Origin: Acanthacorydalis orientalis
Taxonomy: Eukaryota; Arthropoda; Insecta; Megaloptera; Corydalidae
Length of the DNA stretch: 64,000 nucleotides
Assembly (NCBI GenBank): GCA_034766995.1
Contig: CM068318.1
Location: forward strand, 2,058,501-2,122,500
Direction: 5' to 3'
Below the pieces are notes generated by a model. That model did no database searches. It was not told the origin of the DNA and saw only the letters and a list, made by a program, of their open reading frames with translations. How positions within the stretch are numbered: the first letter of the stretch is position 1; each line of letters begins with the position of its first letter. Below, one piece after another: positions 36,100-48,575 of the stretch. The position numbers were made by a program, and so were the translations under genes.

Positions 36100-37620
36100 C
36101 TTATATTTAATCTATCTTTAATATATTTATTGAATAATTTATTTTTTCTTTGTTTCAGGTAAGAATCTCTCAAGTTATATCATTCATTTACTATTGGTAA
36201 GACTTTTATTGATTTTTATATATCATTTTATAAAACACTACCTGATATTTCTTTTTAAAGAAAAATCTGTAGCCATTTAAAGAAATAATCAAATATTTCA
36301 CTGAAAGACTGTGTTATCAATTCGAAATCTAATTAAAATGATATTTGATACGATTGGACATATTATTTATCTAGGTTTAAACGATGGACAATTTAAACCT
36401 AAATGTACATTCTAGGATGATAAAAGTATTATTTATGCTCAGGTCTTCATGATTAATTATCGACGTGTCCTAAAACTTCAAATATTCATTCATTCACAGA
36501 GAGAAATTCGTATTTTACAGATAAATACAGAATGTTTAATTGTATTGTTAATTATTTCGTTTCTAACAGGATTAAAAATTAAATTAGTCTATCATTTGAT
36601 TCCGTTTTTCTTGTTGAAATCTCTTTATACATGGATTGGATAGTATCAGAGACAGACCTGGCGATTGTATGTTATTATTTATTCTGTACTAAGACTATAG
36701 AGTCTCAAGAAAATCGAAAACAGGTTCAGTTGATATAGAAAAAAACTAGATGAAGATTAAAAAGTGATTTTGGATATCATGTCTATTTTTTATATCATGA
36801 TGTATCGTTACCAGGCTGTACATCCTCCAAGTCTTTTAAAAATATCATTAAGGACGATTTTAATTCAATGCACAGTCATCATCTGGATCTCTCTGGAGAG
36901 AGCAGTATTCGAAAAATAATAATTACAGATAAATGAGATTTTTTTTAAAAAAATATACTCTTATTTAATTAAATTTTCCGGTACAATACAGAACCGCAAT
37001 CTATTAATCATCATAATAAATCAAAACCCGACGATTACTTAATAAAAAAACATAATATTTCCAATGAATGTCAATAAAAAGCAGCCCTAAAAGCCTGATT
37101 AAAATCTCGTACGGTCCGCTAATGCAACATCCCTCTCTTAAAAAAAACCTACTGCACAGCATTTAACTACAAAGGATTCGTTCAATCGGACAGAATGTCA
37201 GTTAAGCCTTAATGAATACGTCCTGTGTTCAGTTAAACTATTCATCTTGTTCTTACAATTAAATTGTTGTATCGGTTCGTAGTTCGAGATGAATGAATTT
37301 TTATTAGTTTTCGAATTTTGTGGTTTGATAATTTGATTGTTATATAAATAAATGTATGTGTGATCTAAGAAAATATTAAAGATCATTTTCTATACATAAA
37401 TAACATATGTTTATTTTGCATATTAATTGCTGAATATAATAATGTATAAAATATTTTATAATAGTTATTAAATTTTAATTTATTCATGAACAACTAGAGA
37501 ATAAATCAAAGTTAATTTTATAGTGTATGGAATTTTATTCAAATTTTCTCTCCTTGATACATTGTTTTCCATAAACGTACTGAATCCTTCATTTTGTTAA
37601 AACAATAAATTGTTAATGTT
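36100..37620. other. AT-rich gene-free stretch
   Basis: T8A7-type junction near 36941-36956. No gene, RNA or assigned repeat. Confidence 0.55.
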
Positions 37621-37621
37621 A

Positions 37622-37825
37622 TAATTGTATGTTTTTATTCTTAATAGGATCTTTTCCTTTTGGATTAATCGAGGATCTATTTTCATTTACTAGTCTCTAT
37701 ACTTCTACCATCTTCAAATAGAGTTTAAATAATTTGATCATTATTTTAAATCTATAATGAATTATAAGTTATTTAAAATCTACCTGAATGAGGCACACGT
37801 GCTGAAACTAGTAATCGAAAATAGA
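37622..37825. repeat. Family 3 foldback repeat
   Basis: Left end AATTGTATGTTTTTATTCTT then TTCCTTTTGGATTA. Core words CACACGTGCTGAAACTAGTA at 37795-37814 directly abut the mariner copy that follows. Confidence 0.6.
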
Positions 37826-38267
37826 AATACATGCAAAGGTTAATTGGGTGCCTTGTTTACAGAAAATGAATGTATATGAAAAAATCGAATACATTCTAAT
37901 TTTCAAAATATCCTCAATTTTTTGGTATAACTTTCTGTCAGGGACCTGGCTTGATTTGATTTGAGTCAATGAAGTCATAATACATTTTTGGACCTCTTCC
38001 ACTGTGTTATCATTTTTTGCACGTTTTATAACACATTCACAACATTCACTTCAAAAGCTAAACAATTCATTCCCGTAGCTTTGGAAGCATTTTTCATGTT
38101 CACTACTGTTTTGTGAGATTATGCCAACTGCTTGGCCAAGATACATAGTGTTTTTAATACTAAGGTCGACACTTAAAGATCTTAAAACGATGAGAAAATA
38201 TTTTAATTTAAAACAAAGGTATGATTGATTCAATTTAAAGGCACCGAATTAACTTTTACACCTAATA
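37826..38267 (-). mobile_element. mariner-derived deletion element between two Family 3 copies
   Basis: Inverted orientation, with both ends recognisable (left end decayed, TTAATTGGGTGCC; right end TTAACTTTTACACCTAATA). The central part lost a further segment: C-terminal codons are poorly kept, but leader and start region (TTTTGTGAGATTATGCCAAC) are clear. Confidence 0.87.
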
Positions 38268-38329
38268 CAAACAATCCATACAGATTAAATAAAAACGGAT
38301 TCCAAACAAATCAATTTCACACTCAAATG

Positions 38330-38582
38330 ACAATTTTCAACAACTTCTTTCCAATATATAACATTTGGGCTTCGTCCTTTTGATTTACTTGTCTGTTCTC
38401 CACTGTCAGTTTCGACATGAGTTGTATTCTCAGGTAGAGATGTTGAAGACTAAGAACTTATACCTGAGGATGGCACTCGTACCGAAACTAGTAGTGGCAA
38501 ACAGACAGTTGACTGATTTAAAACGATGAAGATCAACAGGGCAATAAATATAAAAACATACAATTATAATTTGAGGACTTGT
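38330..38582. repeat. Family 3 foldback repeat, best-preserved copy
   Basis: The left arm (GGGCTTCGTCCTTTTGATTT, TCTGTTCTCCACTGTCAGTT, TCGACATGAG, CTCAGGTA) is mirrored on the right by ACCTGAGG (38462-38469), GGCACTCGTACCGAAACTAG and ACAGACAG. A terminal segment near ATACAATTATAAT recalls the opposite element's left end. No protein is encoded. Confidence 0.75.
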
Positions 38583-39475
38583 ATTTAGAACATTGTTCGT
38601 ACAATTGGAGTTCTTTAATGCCATCTTTTGGAAATTAAAAAGGATATTTGTGAGTCGATGAATAAAATCACGACGTAATGCTTATTTGAACAATGAAGAC
38701 ATCTTTTAAGAATAAAGATATCCGTATAATTGAGCCTCGTGTCGGATACGTTAGAGCTACAAGATTTGTTTGAATATCAATCGATTTTTTGCACCACTGC
38801 AGTCGTATAAATCACTAGAAACGAACAGTTGTTACCCGGAACAAATTGTTTACAAACACCGCGCGTTTGTCTTTTCTCGTGAAAGTACGTCTTTATCGAA
38901 CGAGAGAAAAAAGGAAAAAAAATCATGATATCCAATAACCAACAATAATACAATAAACATATTTTAACCTTTGTCATGACCGTGACTCGTCTCGATGGTC
39001 TAGGCGCGTTACTTACGCTGAAACAGTGCCACGTTGCGCGATTAAATCGCATAACGTACAAGAACGAAAATATTAAACTTAATAATTATACATATTTTTT
39101 TCATAATTAATTTATTTGCAACTGCCGTTTATTCGTGACACCATCCTTTCACACAGATACGTCACTATTCGCTCATTGTTCGTGATAGCCTTCGTTGCGA
39201 GGTACATATTTTTGTGTATTAAAAAAAAATTCTCATTAAAATTTAAATTGCTTTTGTCATACGAAAATAATTCACGGACGTGCGGCTCAGTCTTGAACCC
39301 GAAGAATCGAAGACGATGCTGTCATAATTCTTAATAATTGCACCTTTTTTTATTGATTTGTGTTTCCTTTGTTTTATAATCGTTTGATTGCTGCGAATTT
39401 GCTTGTGATTAAAAGAATCGATAAAAATCTCAGTCATACAATAGTCATACTTACAGCACTCGTTCAATTATACAT

Positions 39476-39478
<3 letters not shown>
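38583..39478. other. gene-free stretch with GC-richer patch
   Basis: 38740-39070 has more CG words than its flanks. The 94-codon minus-strand frame there (39061-38777) is unrecognised. Confidence 0.4.

Positions 39479-39543
<65 letters not shown>
39479..39543. repeat. (TA)n microsatellite, 65 bp
   Basis: Uninterrupted TA run. Confidence 0.97.
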
Positions 39544-39547
<4 letters not shown>

Positions 39548-40367
39548 CCTGATGTTTCATAACCGATCTTATCAGAAATATTAAACTTTTGTAAATAAAA
39601 GAAATTGATTACGTACGGTAGTGAAGTCATTTTTTCAGGTGCACTGAGATCATTCCAGATACAGGTCAATGACAAACCGTTAAAATATTATATCATCCGT
39701 TAACCGATTTTTTTTCTGATTGATTTATGAGCTCATACTGTAACAATTATACAGTTCAAATCACGATTTCTATAAAAAAATAATCCCGTGTGTACGGAAA
39801 CCGTAATGTATGTTTAGAATTCCGTGTTAGTTCTTTACAAATATTATTTAATTGTACGTTGAATTTCGTTACGTTTCGAAATCTCTATGAACATCATCAG
39901 GTTTTTGTTTATGTTTTTAATCAAACATTCGATCATTTTGTACTGAAAATTCGATGGGATGACGTTTTCTATTTCTTTAAAAGCAGTCTTCAAGGTGTAT
40001 TTAATTTCGTAGACTAATGAATAGGATTTTGTTATTTCGAAATTTGATTCGTATGTATTATTATTTGCTAGCACATAATTTAATAGATTACTGGCTCGTC
40101 GTTCAATACTTATAAATATATGAAATATTATCTACAACTTTTTTAATTTTTAAAGTTAAATTTCTTAATATGACTTTAAAAACAATGTATATTGAATTCT
40201 AGCTATCTTTTTCTACAATTTTTTCGTTTGTAGGATGAAAAAAGGAGTCATTTCTGAAAAATTACATTCTATTATCTTTCTAAGATTCTATTATCTTTCA
40301 ATTATTTTTTTTCTTGAAAAATAACTCTTTCAATACATTTCATTGACATATATGTATTTGAAATCAT

Positions 40368-40545
40368 GATTGTACGTTTTTATATCTATAATCGTGTTCT
40401 GGACCACTTAAAGTACTGTCTTCTACTACTTGTTTCAGTACGTAAAATATCTTCAGGTAGATTTTAGGTAACAAGATAGCTATCTAAAATCGATCTAAAG
40501 ATAAAAAAAAACTAGCAATAGAAGACAAAAACGCAAATAATCAAA
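40368..40545. repeat. Family 3 foldback repeat, diverged
   Basis: TGTACGTTTTTATATCTATA, GTCTTCTACTACTTGTTTCA, then GTACGT and TATCTTCAGGTAGATTTTAG. The right arm has ACTAGCAATAGAAGACAAAA. Arms are inverted relative to each other. Confidence 0.55.
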
Positions 40546-41867
40546 TTGACAAGGACCACATATTTACTTGAAATTGAATAAAACTTTTATAAAAAAAAAT
40601 ATAGTGAATCTGTTAAAAGAGATTTATTTTTATAAGCCAATTCTCTGTAATTTCCTATAATATTTATTATTGTTAAGTACTTTATATCATGATGTGTCGT
40701 TCAATTATCATTGTATTTAAATAAAATTAAGAATATAACATCCAGTTATTGAAAAATGTCATGATTCACTGATTACTAAAACATATGTCATTTTACAACG
40801 TTTGTAAAAATACTAAACTGTAATATCACTCGAAAATATGATTCATTAAAGTCATATATTTATTTATTTCTGAATAAAAGTCTATATCTCCTGATGAATA
40901 ATTCTTTCAAGGGGACATTAAAATATTTTCTATCGACAACTCAATCAATTTTTTAATTTAAATATAAACCTTTCAGAATCAGGTGTTAAAACCGTTGGCA
41001 GATATTTGATTTCATGATTAAATAGTAGTGACTTTATTTCAGTTTCATTAATTTTAAATACATTAATTACACTGGATTTTTCTGCTGTTATTAAAATTAA
41101 AGTATGAGGTATAATTATCGATTAAAAATCATACAAACTGAGGATGGATTATTTATTGAAACGTGCTTCGTTTCGAAACGTTTCTATCAAATTATAACCT
41201 CAAATATGTGATAAATTCGATAGATATTTAAAAAGCAGCTTGCTGTTTTTTTTCTCATTTCGAGATTTGAAACCTGTGCACTATATAATGGATTATTCAT
41301 TAAAATTAAACACAAGGTTTCAACAAACAGGAACCTGACCGAAAAGCAACCTCGATTTCTACACACACATCTATATATAGTCACTATTCTGCTTCGTAAG
41401 AATTAAATTGTCACTTTTACTATAATTTCGGTTTTAAAAAACACACGTTGGGTAATAATTATAATCGACTCGCTATGAAAAAGAATGTATTAATTTTAGT
41501 GCAAAATGGATTCGATTACGACAGTGACTTCCGCAGACATCACAGAAAATAAGGCATAATTATAGTATGCTTTTTTTTTTGAAGAAATAAACAGCTTTCA
41601 TCGCTCCACTGAACATGACTTCAATTAATCATTACCGTGATTGTCATCGATTTCAATAATAGTATTCAAGCAGATGCCAATAATATAAAGATCATTTGTC
41701 TTGGTCAGTATTTGATCATACTGTAAGTAATTTTACAGACATATATCATTTATTTTATAAATGTTTGAGAGATACATGTCTCTGCTGGTCTCGAACGTTC
41801 GTGTTTATTTAAATAACCAGTGTGTGTTTATAAACACAGACATTCCCACATACCTACATTATTTACA

Positions 41868-41870
<3 letters not shown>
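40546..41870. other. AT-rich gene-free stretch
   Basis: Nothing recognised. TTTCGAAACG near 41170-41180 is part of a small inverted repeat. Confidence 0.5.

Positions 41871-41918
<48 letters not shown>
41871..41918. repeat. (AT)n microsatellite, about 47 bp
   Basis: Uninterrupted AT run. Confidence 0.96.
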
Positions 41919-41920
<2 letters not shown>

Positions 41921-42680
41921 TATTTATATACCTATAAATATTCACAACCGAAGCAAAATACTATTTATTAAAGAAAATTAGAAAATTCATCATTAATCTA
42001 AATCGAAAATTAAATTATTGAAATTAAATACAAATTATAAGAGTTTAGATTCAAATAAAACTTATTAGAAAAAAGAAATCAACATAATTATAATTAATAA
42101 TATTATATCTTGAGTACATTAAAGTGATTTAGATAAAAATTATCATCATTTTCAGTGTGTATTGTCATTGCTGTGTCTGTATTTTGAGAATAATGAATTT
42201 CCATCGAAATCAAAATAAACCATTGGGAATTGTTTGAAAATTTTTGACAGGAAAAATTATGTGGTATTTACGGTATAATGATTCGAGTGTGGAACTAGAG
42301 ATTTGCAGTTTTTTTTAACAATTGTGAATGAATCGATTTCAAGTATCTGATTTGGACATAAAGTGTGATTGTTTTTAGTGAAAAGTGATTTTTTGAAAAA
42401 TTGTTTTACAGAAAATCCCTTCAACTAAATACAAGTAATTTCAATCGACAACAAACACTATTAATAAATATGTCTTACACTATAAATAGATTTCAGATAA
42501 GTTTAGATTGAAAATAATTCTTTAATAAATTCGTTTATGACAAATTTCAAATATCCAAGACACGATTTTTCTAATGTTTCTTCTTAGAATAATATAGACG
42601 TAATAGGAATTACAAAGAAAACACAACAGTACAAAATACTTAGAAAATCTTCTATGAAAAAACACGGAGATACAATCAGT

Positions 42681-43640
42681 GACTGGCAGATTGATTATTT
42701 ATTTCTAGTTTATAATGTGTAGGAGTCAATCGGTGCCTAATACAGTATAAAAAATAAATTATTTAAGTATTGTGTAAAATATATTTATGTACTTTATCAG
42801 TTCGAACCTATTTCAAGGTAGAAAAACACTTTAAGCGTTCATTTCTAGTAACTGAGAGAAGTCTTGAGGATCCTTTCAAGTAATAATCAATCAGTTTCTC
42901 ATTTGATTCTAAAGAAGTTATTGTATATGTGTGTGTGTGCCTAAAATTTTAATTAATGAACCCATTAATTGATCGTTGACAGACTGATTATTTATTTCTG
43001 CTTTAAAACGTGCAGGAGTCAACCAGTGCCTAATATAATGTAAAAAATAACAAACTGCATAAATAATGTACCAAATATTCCAGTATTTCCCCAAATTTTC
43101 AATTTAACTAAAACTATTGTACATATTTTGTCAACTCAAACCTATTTCAATACACAAAAATACTTCAAACGTTCATTTCTCGTAACTGAGGGTAGGTTTA
43201 ACGATATTTTCAGGCGATAATCAATCAGTTTTTCATTTTATTCTAAAAAAGTTATATATATATATATGAATATATTTATATGGATAAAATTTTAATTAAT
43301 AGGCCCGTTGATTGATCTTTGACAGAGTGACAATTTATTTCTGATTTAGGACGTGCAGGAGCCAATCAAAGTCCAATACAATATAAAAAAACAACAAACT
43401 AATTAAATAATATACATAATATTTCAGTATTGTTCCAATTTTTCAATTTAACTGAAACTATTGTACATGTCCTATCAAATCGAACCTATTTTAACATACA
43501 AAAACACTTCAAGCGTTCATTTCCAGTAACTGAGAGAAGGTTTGAGGATATTTTCAAATAATAATCAATCAGTTTCTCATTCGTTTCAAAAAAATTATAT
43601 ATATATATATATATATATACATGTACGTAAGCCTAAATTT
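42681..43640. repeat. three-unit tandem array, about 300-340 bp units
   Basis: Units begin at about 42681, 42977 and 43321. Each starts GACnG...ATTTATTTCT and continues ...GCAGGAGTCAATC-type, GTGCCTAATA-type, CGAACCTATTT, CACTTCAAGCGTTCATTTC and GTAACTGAGAGAAG-type words. Each then has TAATCAATCAGTTTCTCATT, a TG or TA microsatellite, and a CCTAAAATTTTAATTAAT-type tail. The units have diverged by substitution, while their internal microsatellites differ in type and length (TG in unit 1, TA in units 2 and 3). I do not recognise the unit. No shared open frame was seen. Confidence 0.88.
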
Positions 43641-43827
43641 TTAGTTAATAGTTCTATTGTCCGAACAAAAAATGTGACAGAAAATATATTCATATAGTTT
43701 ATTAAAAACCGCAGGTACACAAAACGTTAATTAGTTTTTAACGAACTGATGTATATGATGAACCAACATGTAACCCTTCCGGAAAAAAATATATATACCA
43801 ATTTCTCACCGTCACGCTTCATATTAA

Positions 43828-43833
<6 letters not shown>

Positions 43834-43900
<67 letters not shown>
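43834..43900. repeat. (AT)n microsatellite, 67 bp
   Basis: Uninterrupted AT run. Confidence 0.97.
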
Positions 43901-43904
<4 letters not shown>

Positions 43905-44530
43905 TGTTAGGTCGAAGTGCGACCGTCCCATCTCGCGCATGGACACAAATCATTATGACGATGACACAACATTATCATACGCAAGGTGGCACTGCGGTCA
44001 CTTGTTTGGGGCACCGGCTCTCTAGCTAATCATTGTGATCTGTAAAATGACAATCTGAACCAAGTATATTTTTTCCAATCAATGACTGAGACGGACGTAT
44101 CCGTACGCGTATGAATCACGATCGTTTCATCCACTCCACCGGCCGGGTCATATATGACTACGTGTTTTACAGCAAAGGCAATTTATATTGGAATGCGACG
44201 TCGAAGACCGCCGATGTATTATGGACCTAAGCTAACCTATAATTATAGACCTTGTCTCATATATTGTCTTTTGGTTTGTAGTAGAACAATACTCCCAACA
44301 TATAAGCCGTGTGTGCTTTGCTGTTTTATTCTTGTTTTCGTGCTTGGTCTTAGGTGTTTTTTTTATATATATATATCCATTGGTGTTCAATTGTGTCTGT
44401 TGCCGATAATAAGCATGTGTGCGACCATTCGATTTTATGTGAGGGTGTTTATGAAACGTCATAATAATGATTGGATTATGAAACGAGTTTAGTATTAACG
44501 TGGATGCGGATTCTGGTTGAATGGGTCGTT
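43901..44530. other. GC-richer island with unrecognised 112-codon frame
   Basis: Complex sequence from the edge of the AT array to 44530. The plus-strand frame 44154-44492 contains hydrophobic stretches (CVLCCFILVFVLGLRCFF) but starts in sequence without a clear promoter, has no known motif and overlaps a minus-strand frame of 102 codons. Coding status is unsupported. Single-copy regulatory DNA is as likely. Confidence 0.25.
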
Positions 44531-44633
44531 TAAAATGCAATTAATTACATTCATGAAACGCTAAACAAACAAACAAACGTAGTCTAGTATTCAAGATGTT
44601 TTTCTTTAAAAATAAGCCCTAACAGCTCATCTA

Positions 44634-45041
44634 TTAAGTGTACAATTAATTCGGTGCCTTTTTTATAGAAAATTTATGTTTATTCACGGATAATCGAATA
44701 CATTTCAATCCTCAAAATATCTCCCATTATTCTGTATAACTTTGTTCCATCTGTCGGGTAACTGACAAATCGCTTGTCGAAAAAAATATGGCGGAATTGA
44801 GTCGGATTTGACAACATTTTTTTTCAAATGGAATGTGAAAAGTATGCAATAACTAATATTCTGCTTTGAAACACTATCGTATTCATTACTGTTTTGTGAG
44901 GTTATGCCAACTGCTTGATCAAGATAAGTAGTGTTTTTAAATGTTCAAGTTATCACTTTAAAATCCTAAAACGACTAGAAAATATTTTAATTTAAAACTA
45001 AGTTATGATTGATTCAGTCTAAAGGTACCTTTACACTTAAT
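44634..45041 (-). mobile_element. mariner-derived deletion element, both ends present
   Basis: TTAAGTGTACAATTAATTCG at one end and inverse TTAAGTGTAAAGGTACC at the other, so the 5' terminus is slightly shortened. C-terminal codons are mirrored at about 44745-44790 (CATCTGTCGGGTAACTGACA). Here the A-run in the helix-turn-helix codons is 8 long, which keeps the mariner frame that most copies here lose. Confidence 0.88.
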
Positions 45042-45119
45042 ACATACATTTTTAATATCACTACATAAAATAACACATTCATTTTTTTTCTCGAAAAAAT
45101 CATAAACATATTTTTTTCT

Positions 45120-45215
45120 ACTTTAGCACTCTGAAGATGATAGTATTTCCATTAAAATTCGCATAAACAACGATTAATAATCATTTACTAAACATTTTTG
45201 ATCAGAAATATGTCA
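45120..45215 (+). repeat. Family 2 repeat
   Basis: CACTCTGAAGATGATAGTAT, AAATTCGCATAAACAACGAT and CATTTTTGATCAGAAATATG, forward, about 80 bp after a mariner copy. Confidence 0.6.
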
Positions 45216-46078
45216 ACGATTAGTTGAGAGAATCAAAAATTAAATTTTTGAATCATAGAAATGTATTTAAATATAAAATGATCAATCGTTGAAGACGAAC
45301 ACATGATTCTATTATTTAAAATTCGATAATTGATTCATAATAGAAAAGCATCTATCAGGTCTTTGCTGTTATAAATCAACTGCGCTTATTTAAGTGTAGT
45401 GTTAAGAAAATAATAATAGATGAAACGTTTTCATCTCGTTCGAAATAAATATTTATGATTAAGTATAAAATAATCGTATTAATTAGTTACAAAAGTAATT
45501 TCATTCTAAGAACGTTCCATTTAGAATATAATTGGATTATTTATTTTACAGCATGTTTCATTTAATTAAACTGTACTATTTTTTAAGTAATTAAAACACA
45601 CATTAAGCAGCTAATGTCAGGTTTTATCAAGTAATAATTACATTCCTAGATTCTACACAACTTGTAATTTACATTGTATTTTACTACAACTGTAATTAAA
45701 TTCTTAAAATTTACAGTCATCTGTGGATCTACACACATACATTCTTCAATTTTTTTGGTAATGATCTATAGTGGTTTTAATTTGAAACAGAGTGATAAAC
45801 AAATCTAATTGACTATTTGAGATTTTATTTTAAGCTTTTTATCACCCTTCGATATACAATAAAACACTTTAATATTAAAACGTTTCAGTTGACTTGATAA
45901 TCGAAAAGAAAAACAGTTAAATATTTTTTTATAATCTATTTTATAAAAAAAAGGTTTCCTATAATAGACTTGAAGTTGAATCGAATTGTTTTATAGTTAA
46001 TTTTCGACGATTTACTTGTAGTTAAGAATATCTTCGTCGTATATGTGAGATCGATTTGAAGACAATTCAGAAATATCC

Positions 46079-46081
<3 letters not shown>
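45216..46081. other. AT-rich gene-free stretch
   Basis: Nothing recognised. Confidence 0.55.
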
Positions 46082-46124
<43 letters not shown>

Positions 46125-46148
46125 ATGTATATATGTATGTGTATATAT
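46082..46148. repeat. (TA)n microsatellite with TATG tail
   Basis: 39 bp TA then TGTATG-type variants. Confidence 0.95.
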
Positions 46149-46350
46149 TTCTTACCGAATATCAGAAATATATGATTATCTTCCTCGAAATAATATTATC
46201 ACGGCCTTATAAGAACGACACTGGTGTTCGGTCATATACACGATACTAGTTAAGTTTGTTCCATCAGATAGGAATACAACTACGCCCACATACTTAACTC
46301 ATATAAGTTATAATAGGCACACATTCGATTAAGTATCAACCTCTAGATAC

Positions 46351-46357
46351 ATATATA

Positions 46358-46390
<33 letters not shown>
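46351..46390. repeat. (AT)n microsatellite
   Basis: AT run broken once by TT at 46361. Confidence 0.93.
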
Positions 46391-46395
<5 letters not shown>

Positions 46396-46542
46396 GGATT
46401 GCATTACATTAGATCACTGCATAGATTCTTGTTACCGGAGCGAAATGAGATGAGAGATGTATGATTTTTTCGAAATACTCGATAAGGTACTTATTATATC
46501 ATAAAAATTGTTGTGTACGAATATCAGGAAATCTTTCAGTGT

Positions 46543-46544
<2 letters not shown>

Positions 46545-46586
<42 letters not shown>
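46545..46586. repeat. (AT)n microsatellite, 42 bp
   Basis: Uninterrupted AT run. A shorter TA run follows at about 46703-46719. Confidence 0.96.
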
Positions 46587-46590
<4 letters not shown>

Positions 46591-46719
46591 TTTAATATAT
46601 ATTTTTATTTGTTGGAAATTATTTTCAATGACGGTCAGAAATGAACATGAACGCATACTGATGGAAACTGAAACAGTTCAAAGATATAAATAAATACATA
46701 TAATATATATATATATATA

Positions 46720-48430
46720 AAAATATATAGGCATATCATCACTTATTTAAACTGTTTCCTGAAAGCTATTTCATATTGATACCTCTAGCAATATTGGCTT
46801 AGAAATAAGCAGATTCACATCTGTAGTATGACTACCTGTGAGAGTAAGACGAGGAGAATTAAATTAATTGAAAAATAACAATTGAAATCTTTTGAAACTT
46901 GATGTCATCTAAAGATAATCGCGTTGAGTGATAAATGAGAAATGTTTCAAGAAAGAGAATGAATAGAGAAGTTTATGGCTGTTATTTTACTCTAAAAATA
47001 TTTTTTTTAATTGAGCACTCATCTGATTGCATGAAGAGTTGTTAGACTTTACTAGAAGAAGACTCTTAATATATAAAATAGATAGTAGAAGAGAGATAAC
47101 AGAATAATATCTAACCAGAATTGAAGCGAAAAAATTGAAAGAGAAAAATAAAAAAGTTGAACCAATTTTCAGATCGTTATGTTTGATTATATCCTAATAA
47201 ATTCAAGTATTTCTGACTTTAAAAGGATTGCAGTTTATTCTGATCACTGACATTTTTTTTAAAACGGTTTTGAAAACAAAAGTATTTCTATACAATTCAT
47301 ATTCATGGTTATGAAATGATGACTCAAAGGAAACGCACAATGAATTATATGTTTATGTAAATACAAATAATTGTAAACTACCATCACAAATGAATTAAAA
47401 AAAAACGAAAGTTTCAATTCAGAAGAAGATTACTTATTTTTTTACAAAACGTAAACACACTAATTACTTAATCTCATATTTATGTAAATATTTAAAAACA
47501 TCCTCCAGGCAATCATTTGAAATGAATCGTTCGTTCTTAATAAAAACCGTAAATATTTTTCTTATACATAAAACAAGGTCTGAGTCAACGTCGAAAGAAC
47601 TAGTTACATATATAATTAATAACTTTTAATATTAAATCCGTGGAATATAAATCGTTCTGCGATTGTAAAATGTGCTTCTCGTTAATTTTAACGACCTATC
47701 CTTTTATATACTGTTTAATGCAGAAAATGACATTCTGCGTGTTCTACATCAGTACACAGACCTCTCATTTACTGTACATACGTATTATATTTTAAAAAAA
47801 TGAATATATCCTATTGCACAACATTAATCGTTCGAAAGGAATAAATGTAATCGTAACCGGTGTATATTTATTGAATGCAGTATCAGTGTCGAATGTAAAA
47901 ATTCGACGATATCTGAATTTTTGTATTTGTTATGATCAGTTGATTAGTTCTCGAATGAAATAGACCATCTAAGCACTGTTTATCAGCGCAGACGTGAATC
48001 ACAATCACGAATAGTTTCTGTTTCGCACCGTGTGTGATCTTCAATTGTATGTAGTAATCGTTAATTAGCGACTCTTGTGTGAATTTTTAAATGATGTTGT
48101 CTCGTACAGGATGTAACCGTAGTTCCTGATAAAATGTACATTTCTCATTTTTAATCTCGGCGAGTATGAATGCCAGATGTATATTTGTATGTCTATTATT
48201 AGAGTTTGAAATTAAACATGCATTTATTGTTTCGTGTTCGAATAAAATAAGTGTTATGTTTATTTCACAGGATTAGTCGTCTAACACTTGACACTCTAAA
48301 GTATATTTCTGTTTATGAAATGTTTACTTCAGTATTTCTTATGAGAATAAATCGAAATAACAGAAAAGTAGCGTTGAAACTACAGGCTGGTGGAACGTTC
48401 TCTTCGTATAAAAAGTTTATTCGTCTTCAA
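46720..48430. other. gene-free stretch
   Basis: AT-rich. 47840-48170 is somewhat richer in CG words. No gene recognised. Confidence 0.5.
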
Positions 48431-48439
48431 TATGATCAA

Positions 48440-48575
48440 TCAATTTTTCAGACATCCCATAAAAGTTCTGATCAAAAATATTTAATCATTTATTATTAGT
48501 CATTTCTGATTGTCGCTTATGTGCATTTCTATGACGATTTTGTCGTTCTTAAAGTGGTAAGATAGAGAAAAATTA
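48440..48575 (-). repeat. Family 2 repeat
   Basis: CAATCAATTTTTCAGACATC, CCATAAAAGTTCTGATCAAA, GTCATTTCTGATTGTCGCTT, GTGCATTTCTATGACGATTT and AAGATAGAGAAAAAT, inverted. Confidence 0.68.

Noticed and set aside
38051..38233. Open frame over the mariner leader containing GQAVGI
   Set aside because: It lies in the untranslated leader and a shifted frame of the mariner copy. Other copies do not keep it open, so it is a shadow.
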